Source: Chiua virens
Lineage: Eukaryota > Basidiomycota > Agaricomycetes > Boletales > Boletaceae
Direction of reading: 5' to 3'
Assembly (NCBI GenBank): GCA_019787685.1
Contig: JAHNUO010000009.1
Location: forward strand, 620,001 to 684,000
Length of the DNA: 64,000 bases
Shown: piece after piece, positions 44,633 through 57,149 of the stretch
How positions within the stretch are numbered: position 1 is the stretch's first letter
Layout: every line of letters starts with the position of its first letter
The notes under the pieces: model-generated
Database searches by the model: none
What the model saw: the letters and a program-made list of their open reading frames with translations, nothing else
What the model was told of the DNA's origin: nothing
Translations under genes and position numbers: made by a program

Positions 44633-47600
44633 TTAATAGTAATAGTTGTAGCCCCAAGGTAACCTCGGAACCCACTTTCCGATACGGTTCTTGAGCCAGC
44701 ACCAGGGGAAATCGGGGGGACAGTCGTCCGGATTACCAGGCGTCGGGTCAGGCGTCGGTTCTGGTTCTGGCTCCGGTTCTGGGTCATCAAGGCGGCACTC
44801 AGATGGAACTTTGACACCCTGTTTCAAGGTACGTTAGTTGGGAACCGACAAGATGACGGGATAACTTACGTTCGTGCGCACTCCTCCACCCCATGGTGAG
44901 CTGCCAACTACCTTGGCATTGACACCCAGCCCCCTCTCCGCGAACCCTTCCCAGATGTCACAGAAGTTCTCGCCGCCGGTCAAAACCTTGTCAGCCTCGA
45001 CGATGGCAGCCCTAGGCATCAAAGAAGCTTGGGAGAACAAGGCTGCAGCTTCATGCCGTTCAACACGAGCTGCAACAAGTAACGTGTTGCCATGCTTGGG
45101 AACGAGAGGATTGGGCGAACCGGTGAGTCGATCGAACGTTTGAGGCTTGTAGAAGTCGTTGGGTGGGAGTGTCCCATCCGCATCGAGAACAGGCGGGAAG
45201 AGCGTTTCCGAGAAGCCATGTTTGGCAATGAATCGTTGTTGAACAACCCAGAGCATCTCGGCCCATACTTCGCCAATTGCATGAACACCCCAGTATCCCG
45301 GTTTATCGAGGGTCTCGTAGGTCGATGGATTGATGTCGGTGTTGGTAGAGTATGGGTAGTTGCGAATGCCATCCAAACGATTAGCAGCCCAAGCACCCAT
45401 CGCGTAGTCGGTATAAGTCGAGGTGGAACGGACGGAAGTAGCAATGAAATCTGACAGGGATTAGTGACATGCAGTGAGGTAATGGTCGTGAACGAACCTC
45501 CCCACCCTTCACCCATTCCGCCAGCCTCTCCCCAGCCAAGACATCCAGAGTTCTTCGGTCCACCCGTAAGGCGAGTAGAGAGGCCATGAGACAACTCATG
45601 AATGACAATACCAGCCTCCATGTCCCCGTCAGGGTAGGGAGAATCAGTATTCCAAAGGTACATCCGGCAGCGACTGATCAGAAAGTGAGGAATAGTCGGT
45701 TAGTAACGGTGTAATTTCAACGAGAGCTTGTACGAACCCATTCTGCCCATCAGGGGGGGTCATGAAGTTGGCGTTGTTGAATCCGCTTCCGTCCTGTGCA
45801 GTTTGCAATCACAGCATCATTTTCTGCACCACCTCTCTCGAAGTTGAACTGCTGGAAGTTGCCGGCAATCTCATTGAAACCGTATCTGGAATGGATTGAG
45901 TGCACGCGAACGAGACAAAAGACAATGTGCTAACCGGTAGAAGAGATCATGGACCATGTTGCTGGTATAGAACAACTGCGTTACAGTTGCATTAATGTGG
46001 GCCTTTGCCTGCTCCATCGAGTCAATTTGATTATCCGCTGGTTCTGGGGAATAAGGGTATGCGAATTGCGAATCTGGTCCAGCTGCACTTGACATGAGCT
46101 AGCGGCCAAAGAATGTGAGCGAGAGCGGTACCTAGCGGACGCTCATTGTACATCCAGCCGTTCCTGCCCTCCCAATTCTCATGTGTGAAAACATTGTTTC
46201 CCCACGTTGTCTTGGTCGTACGCCAGTATGAACCTGTTTGGCATCCAAGTCAGGTGTGGAGATTCAAGTAACTACCAGCTAGCACTCACCACAGGCAGAC
46301 AGGTCCTCACTGGTGGAGGGATCATTGGGGCAAGGAAGGGTGTGCCAGCCCGCGGGGGAAGCAAGGGTATCACCAAGTTCTTTGACGAGTTCTCTACCAT
46401 ACGCCAAAGGGTATTTAGCCCCCGCTGAAGAAATTTCAGACCACGAAAGTTGAGACGTGACCAAAAGCACTATACCAGGCTCACCGTGACTAGCAGCCTT
46501 CTTCACCGCAGCTTCTACAGGATCGTTCGTGCCCCATGGGAAAATCAAGTAAGCTGCCTTGGTCAACTCGGGAACCGGGTTCTTGGGTGCATAAGACTTG
46601 GCACCTGGAAAGAAACAGTCGTCATGGACAATATAGATGAAAGACATGCGTGCACTCACCCTTCTTTCCTGCAACGGCTTTACCCAGTCTCCTTCCCGGC
46701 CCGCGCAGTGAGTTAGACGCGACCGAATCAGAGTTTGATCCAGGAGGAACGAAAGCACCGAGGTTAGGAAGGCGATCAGTCTTTATAAAAAGTTAATGGC
46801 ACGATAATGGGATATCGGGGAGGGGTCGACAGTCAGGCTCTGGTGATTGCGGACTATGGACAAGTCCGCACTCACCCTCAAAGACAGGCATTGGGGTCGG
46901 AGAATCGCTCGCCCAGTCGACAACACTGACGATGCGGTGGGGTATCGACGTGGTAACAGTGGTTTCGTACCAATTGTGTTCCATCTCAACCTCAAACTGA
47001 TACACAGGATCAACACAATGAAAGCAGTACAGCACGAATACTTACACGGTGGACCAATTCCAGCTTGAGGCCATGCTCCGTGGGAACCTGAACCCAAACG
47101 ATGCGTGCCTTGACCTCGCTGACTGCGCCAGGAACGTTGGAGAGGGACATGGCAACCGAAGAATGGTCCCCAAGGAGGTGTGTCTCTGGGGTCATGACGA
47201 TGCTGCTCACATGGTCCTCCAAGCTTTCTTGCAAAGAAGGCAGGTCGGGATGGTTCTCTGGGAGAGCAGATGCGAGGAAGGACAAGAGGGGTCGCCTTGG
47301 ATCCATGTCGACCTCGGTGGGGGCTGTGAGGGAGGGGATAGAGGGGATACTAGCACAGTTGGAGAGGTGGAGGTGCTCCAGAGTGTCGAGTCCATGAGAG
47401 ACTCGTGCGCGGTCAGTCGAGGTGAGAGGGGTCTGCACGAGAGATCGATGGACGTCGAGAGCAGAAGAGAGTTTGGCACAGTGGTCGGCGTGCGGATGGA
47501 CATGGACGTGAGAATTCTGAGCGGCTTGACCAGTAAAGAACTAACATTGCGCCAACGTGAACGGATCAGGTCATCAACGGGACAGCGGAACGGAAAGCAG

Positions 47601-47987
47601 ACGTACGGAATCGCCAAAGCTGAGGACTCTGCCATCCTTGATGTTCAAGTTGATGTGGGCGTTTGCGACCTCGATGCCGCCGATGAGTTGGCGGGCGTAG
47701 ACGTGGGTGACGCCAGTTGCTGTGTCTGTGTACGAGTCGGGGCGGATGACGACTGCGCGACCCTTGTCGAGGTCTTGGTACGGACTCAAGAAGTCGCGTG
47801 CAAGGATGTACGGGTCCTTGGTGACGTCGACGGCAGAGGTGCCAAGGGGAGACTCGAAGCGAGCATGAGGGAGGTCAGGCCCGAAACTGAGCGACTTCCT
47901 GCGTAGTAGTGGTGGTGGTGCGGAATGAGCGAGGGCATGTGCGGCGAGGCCAGCCAAAGCGAGGGTGACTGTCGTCAGACCACGCAT
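44633..47987 (-). CDS. Fungalysin-type extracellular metalloprotease (M36)
   Basis: Minus-strand multi-exon gene from the ATG at 47987 ([20 protein letters not shown], a signal peptide). The prodomain includes RVLSFGDSV near 47600 and [17 protein letters not shown] near 47050. The mature enzyme includes [18 protein letters not shown] sequence near 46980, the zinc motif HELSH (45583-45600) followed by [10 protein letters not shown], and [11 protein letters not shown] (about 45500-45540) carrying the third zinc ligand Glu. [20 protein letters not shown] and [18 protein letters not shown] complete the family pattern. Around ten introns of about 50-65 nt are needed. The C-terminal tail after an exon join near 44826 is unusual: a Pro-Glu/Pro-Asp repeat followed by a Cys-containing WCWLKN segment and a Tyr-rich end. 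The product is a secreted zinc endopeptidase. Confidence 0.82.
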
Positions 47988-50355
47988 GGTAAGTAACAAA
48001 GGGAAATGTCATGTCACGTTTGGAGGTGCCGGTCTTTTAACAGTATACGTATCGCATTTTCCGATTGGTCGATTGTAGTCACGTGATGGAAATAAACCCC
48101 TATTTTATTGACTCGTCTCTTCCCCGTTACACACCAAATACGTCCTTCTCCGCTGCACGCACCGCCCTTATCTATCTATGTACCTCGCAGCACAACACCC
48201 CAGCAGTCGCTCTTCGGATTTTCCCAATACCGCCTTGGCATTACTCAGTGTCAAACACAACACCACAATTTGTCTCAAACCAGGAAATCATCAAGGGCCG
48301 CTGTTGCATGTAGTCCCTCAATGCAATAGCTTTTTTCTGATTTGAATATCGATCGTGCGATAAGCATGGCGTGTGCTCGCTTGGTCCGTCGCATCATGGA
48401 GGAGCCAAAACCTCGCATCGTTAAAAACGTGTCCTGGTTATGCCACATCAAGCCCGTCTAGTATCTGCTGGCGCCTTATCGCTCCTCCGGCTCTTATCAT
48501 CGTCACGGTAACGTGGCAGTGGCAGAGGAACGACCCCACGACCTCGGCCCGGCCTCGGCAACTGGTCGGGATTTTCGCTATCTGTCAATTTCTCCGATCC
48601 TAATCAACGACGACGTCAAACGATGACAGCACCCACTGAGTGGATCGAATCACGGGTACTTAATGATGTCTCGCGTGCATAGTGAACCCGCAAACGCCAT
48701 CCCAACGACAGGCCACGTCTTATTGCGTAAGTACCCGCGGCCGAGATTGGTCCGAGATCCTGTCCTTTCCGTGGTACATAGTACTCATCAGTTTTACGAC
48801 TGACGAGACCTTGGGGTAACTTCGACGAAATGAAGCAGGTGCATCGGCCGTTGCTAGCAGTCCGGATAGCACGAGGGCTTAACGTGTTTAACCGTTACTT
48901 GTGCTCTCGGCCATATCTCGGCCACCCACTCACCGCAGTGTGAGAGTTCAAGATGGTGGATCGTCTCGCGGTCGTTCGCGTTTAGGGGGCCCCGGACAGT
49001 GGCCGTACGTAACCATAGTATTAGGCTATGCCAGTGACATGACACGGTAGGTCGCGAACTGACAACTATTCTTGATATGCGAACTCGGATGTAATAATGA
49101 GGAGTCTGCCAAGGTATGGAAAGCAGGACAACCGTGCTCTCCCGGATCAAAATTCAATCACGTGGGATACTAAATTAGGGTAGATGGCTTTCGGACCCTA
49201 TAGTTGAACCGGTTCCCTCAGTGCCCCTCTTTCTTTCGCTCACCTTGCTTCGACTCATGCGTCTTTCTGATGCGATTCATATCCATCAGAAAAGGTGTAC
49301 AGCATATTATCACACAAGAGGGTCGGAATTCGAGTCAACGCATTGGCTCACACGAATGATCGTCACAGTACGAAAATCTAGATGAATACGTATTATTGCG
49401 GTCCCGCAAACGCCAGAATTTCCAAACCTAAATCAAAACAGCTATTAGTATCGGCGAGGGACAGCAACTCGAATACCAATACTCAGTCGTCGTGCGCGTA
49501 CGGCAGCGGACTAGGGATGAGTACTGAGTGGTCACGCGTCACGTCACGTCGGTACTACTCTTGAATATTAGAATAAAATACGAAACGAAACGTCAATAAG
49601 GCTGCGAGCACCGGTCGATTCGGAATCACGATGGCCCCACAGCAATACTAGATCATAGCAATAATGGCGCTCCAAAAATAAAGAATAGTTAAAAATTAAT
49701 GCGCGATCAAGGGTAAATGAACGAAGATACCCCGGTCCGGGGGACGGGCGGCTGCCAGGGTTGCGGCGCTGCGTAACTTCGACTCCACGGTATTAACTGC
49801 CACATCTTAATCTCCTTCACAGCGACTTTTCTTTCTATTCGTCCCTATGCTGTCTCACGAGTCACTTTCTGATCGATATATTACCATCAGAAGAGCATCA
49901 CAGCAAATGCGAAATGAATCCGGGCAACAAGCATATCAGAATCATAAAGGACGAGTCGGCAATACAAAGTCTGCAAGTGAACATACATAATGACGAGGTC
50001 GTCACACGAAGTCCTATTGTAATATTAAAAATGTCACGTTTCTGTTTATTGCAATGGTAAATTGTCGAGGAAAACACAGTGGAAAATCAGAGTCCTGGAA
50101 TTGCGGAGTTGTCCGTGTGATATATTTAGTCTCTCGTGAACAGCCTCTAGATAATCCCCGAGTCGTTGCTTCTTCTACAATGGTGACCCTGGGTGTTTGG
50201 GACCGCAGCACCGGCCCGAGCATTGGGTCAAATATTCTGAAGCGCTGGACTCCTACAATTCGATAGTGAAGGATCAAGGGAAAAAATGGTTTGGGAAAAA
50301 GAAGGAGAGAACAGTGGCGTCCTGGCGTCCGGTTCCGAGCAACGCCAAGGTCGAA
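47988..50355. other. Intergenic 2.4 kb, no recognisable gene
   Basis: No long frame, splice pattern or repeat stands out. It contains the divergent 5' flank of the fungalysin gene (left end). Confidence 0.5.
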
Positions 50356-51703
50356 TCAATTGTTAGACGCCTTTTCGTACACGATGAGGTATGCGGGCCG
50401 AATCGCGTCCGCGTCGTATACCACGTACTCGTCTTCTGTAAAGGCGCTCCCAGGGATGGATCTTCCAAGGACCTACAACGCCGCGCGGACGTGAAAACGG
50501 ACACCATGAGACTCGCACACGTCAACGGCAGTTAATGTAGAACCCACAGAGTCATACCCCGGGGGAGGACGCCTGAACGTCGGGTCGTTTTGGTACATCT
50601 CGTATGGCTTGCCGATCACGACGCGACAGACGAGCATCGCTCGGACGGTCGAATTCGGATCATGCGAGTTGTTGGCATAGTCGTCCGCCCTGCAAAGTCA
50701 AGGTGAAACCTAGGAACCGGGTCAACAAAGAAGGTTTACTTGGAAGACGCGTAGCCGGTGTAAATCCCCGCTCCCAAACGGACGCCAACTCCGTGACTAG
50801 CGGATATCAGAATCAGAACAAAAAGCCAAGAATCGCCGTGGGGCCAGCCACACGACGCATCGAGACGTACCTTCGCTTGCGCAGCAGGTGCGGCTCGAAT
50901 CCAAACCTAATTGTCTCACACATCCAGCATGCCTGGTTGTGGCACGGGGTGACGTTTCCGCATTCGCCTAGGGTACACGCGCGATTCGTGCTCCGGAATT
51001 GCTTCTGTTCGTTGCCTGGAGACAATCCCATGTAACTGAACCTTCCTCGGGCCTCGACAGCATCCCTGTTCTCGTCATTCAGCCACGCGGTCCTGCAGCG
51101 GGCAGGTGGCGAACGCCCTACCTGTATTGTTCAAAGCCCCTCCGCGACGCATCCGTCCGGGTGGTCATGTACACCGCCAACACCTTCGGACAGGGCGATG
51201 ACGTCCACCGTTGAATAAACTGGTTTACGACTAGAATACGGCAGATCGAATCAAACTTTGACGGCCGTGAAACAACGCGGACACGCACCCCTAATGGACA
51301 GCTCGTGATGCGGCGGGAGATATTTCAGTTGCGGCGCGAAAAGAGCGGCGTACTGACTGCACGTGATGGAGCAAAATAGGTGGTGGGGATCCCTACGGTA
51401 TCGCCAACATTGGGGACACGTGTTCGATACCACCGGTACTGACGTGGGATTGGATGGTGGGGGTAGTTGGCCTTGGGACTGAGGCGAACGAGGCGCGAAG
51501 GAAGGGTGACGAATGCATGACCAGTGTGCTCGGGAATCTTGCAAGACGTAGGGTTCGACAGGAGGGAGTAAATACACGGGTGACCAAGCGAGCGCGAGTT
51601 GGGAAATGGGAAGGCCGCGCGAATGCGTCACAGACGATGGGGACCGCCTGGGATTGACCGTAATCGACGACTGCGACGAAGCAATCACAATTGAGGGAGA
51701 CAT
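50356..51703 (-). CDS. PARP-catalytic-domain-like protein, His position altered
   Basis: Minus strand, start probably ATG at 51703 (MSPSIVIASSQSS). A Ser/Pro-rich N-terminus leads to a Cys-rich zinc-finger-like segment CPQCWRYRRDPHHLFCSITC near 51380-51440. After an intron comes VLAVYMTTRTDASRRGFEQY (about 51160), an intron near 51080-51115, then GLSPGNEQKQFRSTNRACTL (about 51000) and NQACWMCETIRFGF. The end reads RRPPPGYDSVGSTL (about 50560) and DEYVVYDADAIRPAYLIVYE with TGA at 50356-50358. The order matches the PARP-like proteins common in Agaricomycetes. Family members have an HGT motif where this protein reads FRST, so NAD+ binding may be lost. The catalytic-core exons between 50560 and 50880 were not fully resolved. 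It is likely a nuclear or cytosolic ADP-ribosyltransferase homologue of uncertain activity. Confidence 0.6.
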
Positions 51704-52500
51704 ACGTTTGGGCTGAGAGCTCGGGACGAGGTTACTGAAGGTCGTCTGAAGAGTGACCAAAACCTTTTATCACTAACGAGATAAGCTCGGTCAATACAAA
51801 ACGTTTTCCAAGTCGAGGTACATAAATAGATCGATGATCATATTATGGGGTAACTCAGGAGACGAAAGGAAATAAAATGAACCCACTGGTTGGCAGTACA
51901 GCTTGGAGGTGTTCTTCCGGTTCTCCCCTACTCGGGGCAGTGTAACGCCTCCGACGGTGATTCCACAAATCCTCTGAACACCGCTCGCAGAGAAAATTTT
52001 TGGAAGCTCATTCCAATTGAAACGTTTATTCGTACGTTCCTGTGCCGGGTTTGCTGTGGTGGAGTCGACTCCAATCGTTATTACGTATACCATTCGGAGG
52101 CATTGAAATGGCCTTGGACCAAGTCCCCCAAAAAAATTGGTACCGGATGAGCGTGACAGATCACAGTTACTGAGTAATCCGTGAGGCAAAGAAGAAGAAA
52201 AAAATCAATTCCAGAAGGAAGCTAGCATCAACACTTCCTACCTCTTTTCAAGAGCTGCTCGGCGGGATGGTGGGATGGAACAGACAATGCTGTCTCGTGG
52301 AGATGGAGGTCAGCGGAAAAAAAGCTCAACCTCCTCAGTTACACTCGCGATCAGCTAAAAACCCACGCCAAGTTGCCTTCGGGGGCATCCGAAGACATCG
52401 TATCTTGGGATCGTTTTCATTAAGATACTTTACCGATCAATCGCTTGCCAACGCCTGCCGTGAACCAATCCATCATATGTTGAAACGCGGGATATGACAT
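51704..52500. other. Intergenic, no recognisable gene
   Basis: A minus-strand open stretch at 51791-52189 shows no motif or composition that would support a gene. The rest is non-coding to my eye. Confidence 0.4.
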
Positions 52501-54683
52501 TCAATCGATACGCAACACAACGTTAGCTATGTCACCTCTAAACCCTTCGCTCCCGATAGTCGCTGATGGTGCAGCGAAGGACATGTTGGCTTGCGTGAGA
52601 TAATCGCCCCATATGTCTAGAGTGGTTTGATACCAATATGTCTCTACTTGACCGCCAGTGGACTCTCCAACGACGGTCAGGCACGTGTAATCTCGAGTGG
52701 CCTGAATGGTCACGTTTGTCCAGACAGTCCAGGCTTGAGTTGGAATGGAGGAGGAAGGGGATAATATTCCGCGTTGGAGGAAAACGTAAGAGAGGACGCG
52801 TACAAGGACGAGTCCGTGCCTTTGAACAGCTCACTATTCGTAGTGTCTCCCGTCGTCTGCACATCGCTAGCACGGGGCCGCACACTGAATGAGAGGGTGT
52901 AAGGGGGGCCGACAGATTCCACGCCAGTGTGAAATGGAAAGGAAGGCAAGTCTTCGAATACGAAGACAACGTCGCCCGAGCTTTTGCCCGTTACAACACG
53001 ATTAAGGTTCTGTCCTGGGGTATGGGCATTCAGCGGGGAATATGCGGCTTCGAACTGTTCCATCGTCAGCTCTGTAGAGCGGAGCCCAGATCCTGCCCAG
53101 GTCTTCTCTGCAAATACAGCAAGAGATTGCGATAGTTGGTAGTAGGTCTCCAAGGGTGTCGTGGCATTCGGTCCCCAGTCATTCCAAAGCGCAAAGATAG
53201 CACCTCGGATTCCCGAATTGTCGTAGGCTGTGTTATTTGCGGGATCATTCACGGTGAAAATGTTCGGGCTCCATCCACCGTCCTCCGCACTTGCGCCGGA
53301 GAAGAGCAAGGAAAGATTAAGTGTCTGTGGGAAGCCACCTTCCGCTGGGATCTTTCCCTCGAGGTAAAGGAAAGCTTGTTCGGAGTTAATTACGCGATAG
53401 CCAGATTCCAGAAGATCAATAGGAATGGAAGCGGAGGGGAAGTCCCAATGCTGAATTGTCACGTTAGTTGAGATGAAGGATGTGTTGCTTGGCTCGAACG
53501 TCCCCCAGGCACGGATGCTCTTCCCGCTAACCTCTCCAATGTATGTCGACATCTTATTGACAAATGCGATGTACTCCTCCGCGAACAACGACGGGTACTC
53601 GTCAGCGCCAATGGAGACCTCGCTAGACGAGAACCAAGGCAAGAACTGGGACCAAATGGATTGGATGGTAGGTATTGTTTCGGGGTAGCTCAGATTGAGC
53701 GAGTCTGGTGTCCCGTTCAGCATCAACTCGGGAAGCCACTGCGAAATAACCAGGGAATGACCAGGAGTGTCGAATCTCAGGTATAATGGTTACTCCACGT
53801 CGTGCGCAATGTGACTGTAGATCGACGAACTCGGTGAAACTCCACGACTCATTTCGATAAGGCACGAGACTTGAAACCGACGAATCTCGGGGTGGTTGGA
53901 ATCGGAACCCAGAGTACAGCGAACGCCATTCTGGACCGTAGAGGAGCGAAGGAATCCAGAGATTGTCAGAAGCATGCAGATGGAATTCGTTAATCTTGAA
54001 AAAAGACGCATAGGTGCAAAGTTCGGCTAAGAGGTAGATTAGCAGGACGAGTTAGCTCACATGAAGAGGTGCTCACCAAGGAATTCAGTCGTGTACCAAT
54101 GGCGTCCAGCATCAAGCATGAACCCACGCACTTCCCAGCCAGGACTATCAGTGCCGTTCCCAGCTGGAATGGTGTATATGCCATTAGATCTTGGACCGGA
54201 CAACACGAGCTGTTGCAGCAGGGTTCTTGTTCCCCACCACGCGCCAATCGGACCACGTCCAGAAATTACATACGAGGAATTTGAGATAGTGAAGTCATAA
54301 CCCTCGGGCGTAGCAGCGCCCGAGTAGAGCGTGTGATTGCTTGACGGGCCAAGCGTGAGGACGATAACGGAACCATCATGGTTGATCCTCGTCTGGTTGA
54401 ACGACGCGACTTGAACTTGAGGGAGCGTTAATGATGTTAATTGGACTAGGTCGGATCGGAAGGTCTCCGCAAAGTCAAGTAGGGTAGGCGCGCTGGACTG
54501 AGAGCCGCTGCTTTGGGATGCAAAGATTTCATCGACGAAAATCTGTGTTTCTGGGCTGAAGACGAATGACCGGCTAAGTTCGTCGGAAAAGAACAATTGT
54601 AGAGACGGGATCTGTGGTTGAAACTTTGTTGCATGAACGCCGGCCACCAACAAGAGAGGAACAAGGGACTGGAGAAACTGCAT
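52501..54683 (-). CDS. GH20 beta-N-acetylhexosaminidase (probable frameshift)
   Basis: Minus strand, ATG at 54683 (MQFLQSLVPLLLVAGVHATK, a signal peptide). Exon 1 (54683-54077) includes the N-terminal GH20 domain and WEVRGFMLDAGRHWYTTEFL. A 50-nt intron (54027-54076) leads to ELCTYASFFKINEFHLHASD and a segment with VDLQSHCARRGVTIIPEI. The catalytic Asp-Glu pair lies in SIGADEY (near 53610), and GIRGAIFALWNDWGPNATTP follows. After the catalytic barrel comes a carbohydrate-binding-like beta-rich domain (PPYTLSFSVRPRA, DYTCLTVVGESTGGQVETYW). Near 53771 the family pattern continues as DTPGHSLVISQWLPEL in another frame than IIPEI: one extra base with no room for an intron. This is either an assembly error or a recent inactivation. 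The product would be a secreted chitin-oligomer-degrading enzyme. Confidence 0.78.
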
Positions 54684-54689
54684 TATGGG

Positions 54690-56209
54690 GTAGTCGGCGA
54701 TAGTCAATGACAGATTCACTTGTAGCAGCATTCTCCGAGGTGCGTCCGCCGAACAGTTACACGTGGTTGCTAGGTGAAGCGCTGACCACCGATACGGATG
54801 AAAATTCATCAATTTCATGGTCACATGGCACACTTCGAAGCATTCCGAACCGAGAGAATATGTGAGGTGAAGAACTCGAGGCCTTGGTCCAGATCGAGTA
54901 GGCCGCCAGCAAAGGCTGCAAAAGGTTGGTTGGTTAGTAATGTCGGATGAAACAGCATCCGATACACATTCACCTAACGGTCCACCCTATTCGCGACTAT
55001 TCATCCCCGGGCCGAAAAAACGGATTCTATGCGGACGCTACAATCGGACCCGGACCTGTTGGCTGGAGTTGCTCAGTGCATCATGGCATGGGAAAACGAT
55101 GCACGGCGGCCCGGGTCGGATCCAAGTAACTTGAGTCGTTCGAACTTCTGCCAGTGAGATCTGAATGTTACTTACATAAGTAGTAACTGCGAACAATGCG
55201 GCCTCGGTGGCATCATTAGGACCTCATCACCATCAAGAAAGTAAACAAATTGTTGCTTATGCTCTCGGGAGTAAGGGGGTAGTGCACCCCAGTGGAGTGG
55301 TGAAAGAGAAGAAAATAAGTGAAGTGGGGCTCGATGGGAATACCGTCAGGTACATTATCTCGTTGACTTTTGGTAACCCGCCGAGAATACACGTGTTACT
55401 TACTACAGTAATGTGTACGCAATGTGCTTCAACATGACAGCGAACCCAAACTCTGGGAGACGCTCGATGAGGTGGGGCAAAGGATGTTCGATACGCTGGT
55501 TCCGAACGCAGAACAACGCCAAGAGCAATGTCCAGTTGTTAGTAAGTCAACATGACAAAAAGATGATAGTGTCCAAGCGCCTCCTCAAGCGCTCAGGCGT
55601 GGAGTGATGTGTTATATGCTGCGACCTCGTTCCCGCAAACAGTGCAGCCCAGCCGCAACATAAGGGTCACCGATCGGCGGGAACGAACCCCTTGTTTCCA
55701 GTCGGATTTCACTCCTTCAGCCACTCACCCACACGAATCAAATTTGCAATGCTCGCCATATAACGATACATCCACCCTTCCGAATGCTTGGGCACTCCGG
55801 GTTCGACGACTGATACAATGCAGTTGGCCCTGCTCTGCCTCGTCCGATAAATCTGCTGACTCAGTCATGTCGCTCGCAAACTTTTCCAATCCCCACTGGA
55901 CGTCTCGCCTTGAGGTCGTACTGCTCGTATTGGGACCGCCCACCGTGTCCACCCTTCCCGCACTGCTCGTCTGGCACGAGTAAGTAGAAAAACATCGCGA
56001 CGACGTCGAGGAGGCAGTGATGTGAGATACACGGTGCTCTAATACAGCACTCTGACGTACGTCCACGCGTGCCGCGCTGTGCCGTCCAAAAAGTGGGTGA
56101 TAGAAAGCGCGCTGAGACTCGCCAAGTAAACGTGGGGGCTCGGAAAGGTCTTTGAATACGAGCGGGGAAGTGGGGAAGTGGGAAATTGGAGGACGCAGTT
56201 TGGTAGCCA
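54690..56209. other. Intergenic with possible decayed fragments
   Basis: No intact gene. Words near 55490-55550 (GGTTCCGAACG...AACAACGCCAAG...GTTGTTAG) resemble the PARP-like 3' end at 50333-50365, suggesting that more than the GH20 fragment was duplicated, but the similarity is too patchy to call. Confidence 0.3.
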
Positions 56210-56850
56210 TTGCTACCAGTGAGGGCGCGGATCGTTGAATCGAAACCCAGAGTACAGCGAACACCATTTGGGACTGTAGAGCAGCGAAGGAATCCAGAAG
56301 TTGTCAGAAGTATGCGGGAGGAATTCGTTGATCTTGAAAGGAGATGCATTAGTGCAGAGCTCGGCTGAGAGGTGGGTTAGCAGGGCGAGGTAGCTCACAT
56401 GAAGAGGTGCTCACCAAGGAATTCAGTCGTGTACCAATGGCATCCAACATCAAGCATGAACCCACCCACTTCCCACCAGAACTATCAGTGCCGTTCCCAA
56501 CTACAACGGTATACATGCCACGAATCGTAGGCTGGGCAACACGAGTTGTTACTACAATATTTTTGTTCCCCACCACGCGTCAATTGGACCGTGCCTAGAA
56601 ATTACATGGGAGGAATTTGAAATCCGTCGAGCCAAGTGTGAGGACGACAACGGAGCCATAATTGTTGGTTTCACCTTGTTGGTGACTCGATCTCGAAGGG
56701 ATCGCATTGTGAGGTCTCCGCGAAGTTACCAAGTAGGTTTGGTTTGGTGCATTGCGCTGCTAGATTGGGATGTAAAAATTTCATTGACAAACAACTGTGG
56801 AGAGAGGATGATATCTGTAAGCTGTAAGCTTGTTGCATGAATGCCCGCTA
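56210..56850 (-). pseudogene. Duplicated GH20 fragment (relic)
   Basis: The segment matches the GH20 gene around its first intron: 56370-56470 is nearly the same as 54030-54130, including the donor sequence and the codons for AGRHWYTTEFL. Further matches extend to the KINEFLPHTSDNFWIPSLLY segment (about 56240-56340) and to the signal-peptide-proximal part near 56830. Deletions and substitutions remove whole blocks of the N-terminal domain. It has the same strand as the parent gene 2.3 kb away. Confidence 0.75.
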
Positions 56851-57149
56851 CCAGAAAACGTACGGTGAATTCCCAGTGAAGAACTTGAAGGGTGCAGACC
56901 AAGCTGAATACTGCAGCAGCTTGGTTGGTGTGGTGTACATGAGACGGATCCGATGAAACAGTATCAGAGGATTACCACTGCAAATGTGATGTTTGTATAG
57001 ACGGACTTTTCGGAATCTGCCGTGGACAACGTTTACCGAGTCACGGTTTCTCCTAGTAAACGGCCCCAATTCAGCCAAAGTTCGTGGAACTTAAAGGACA
57101 AGCCACCTCAATCGGAATATTCGAACTCCGGACACAAGATGCACAGATG

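Noticed and set aside
47049..47906. 285-codon plus-strand open frame over the fungalysin prodomain
   Set aside because: It is antisense to the conserved minus-strand exons and its composition shows no domain.
55439..56200. Second PARP-like gene fragment
   Set aside because: Only short shared words with 50330-50365 and no convincing protein block; similarity could be chance.
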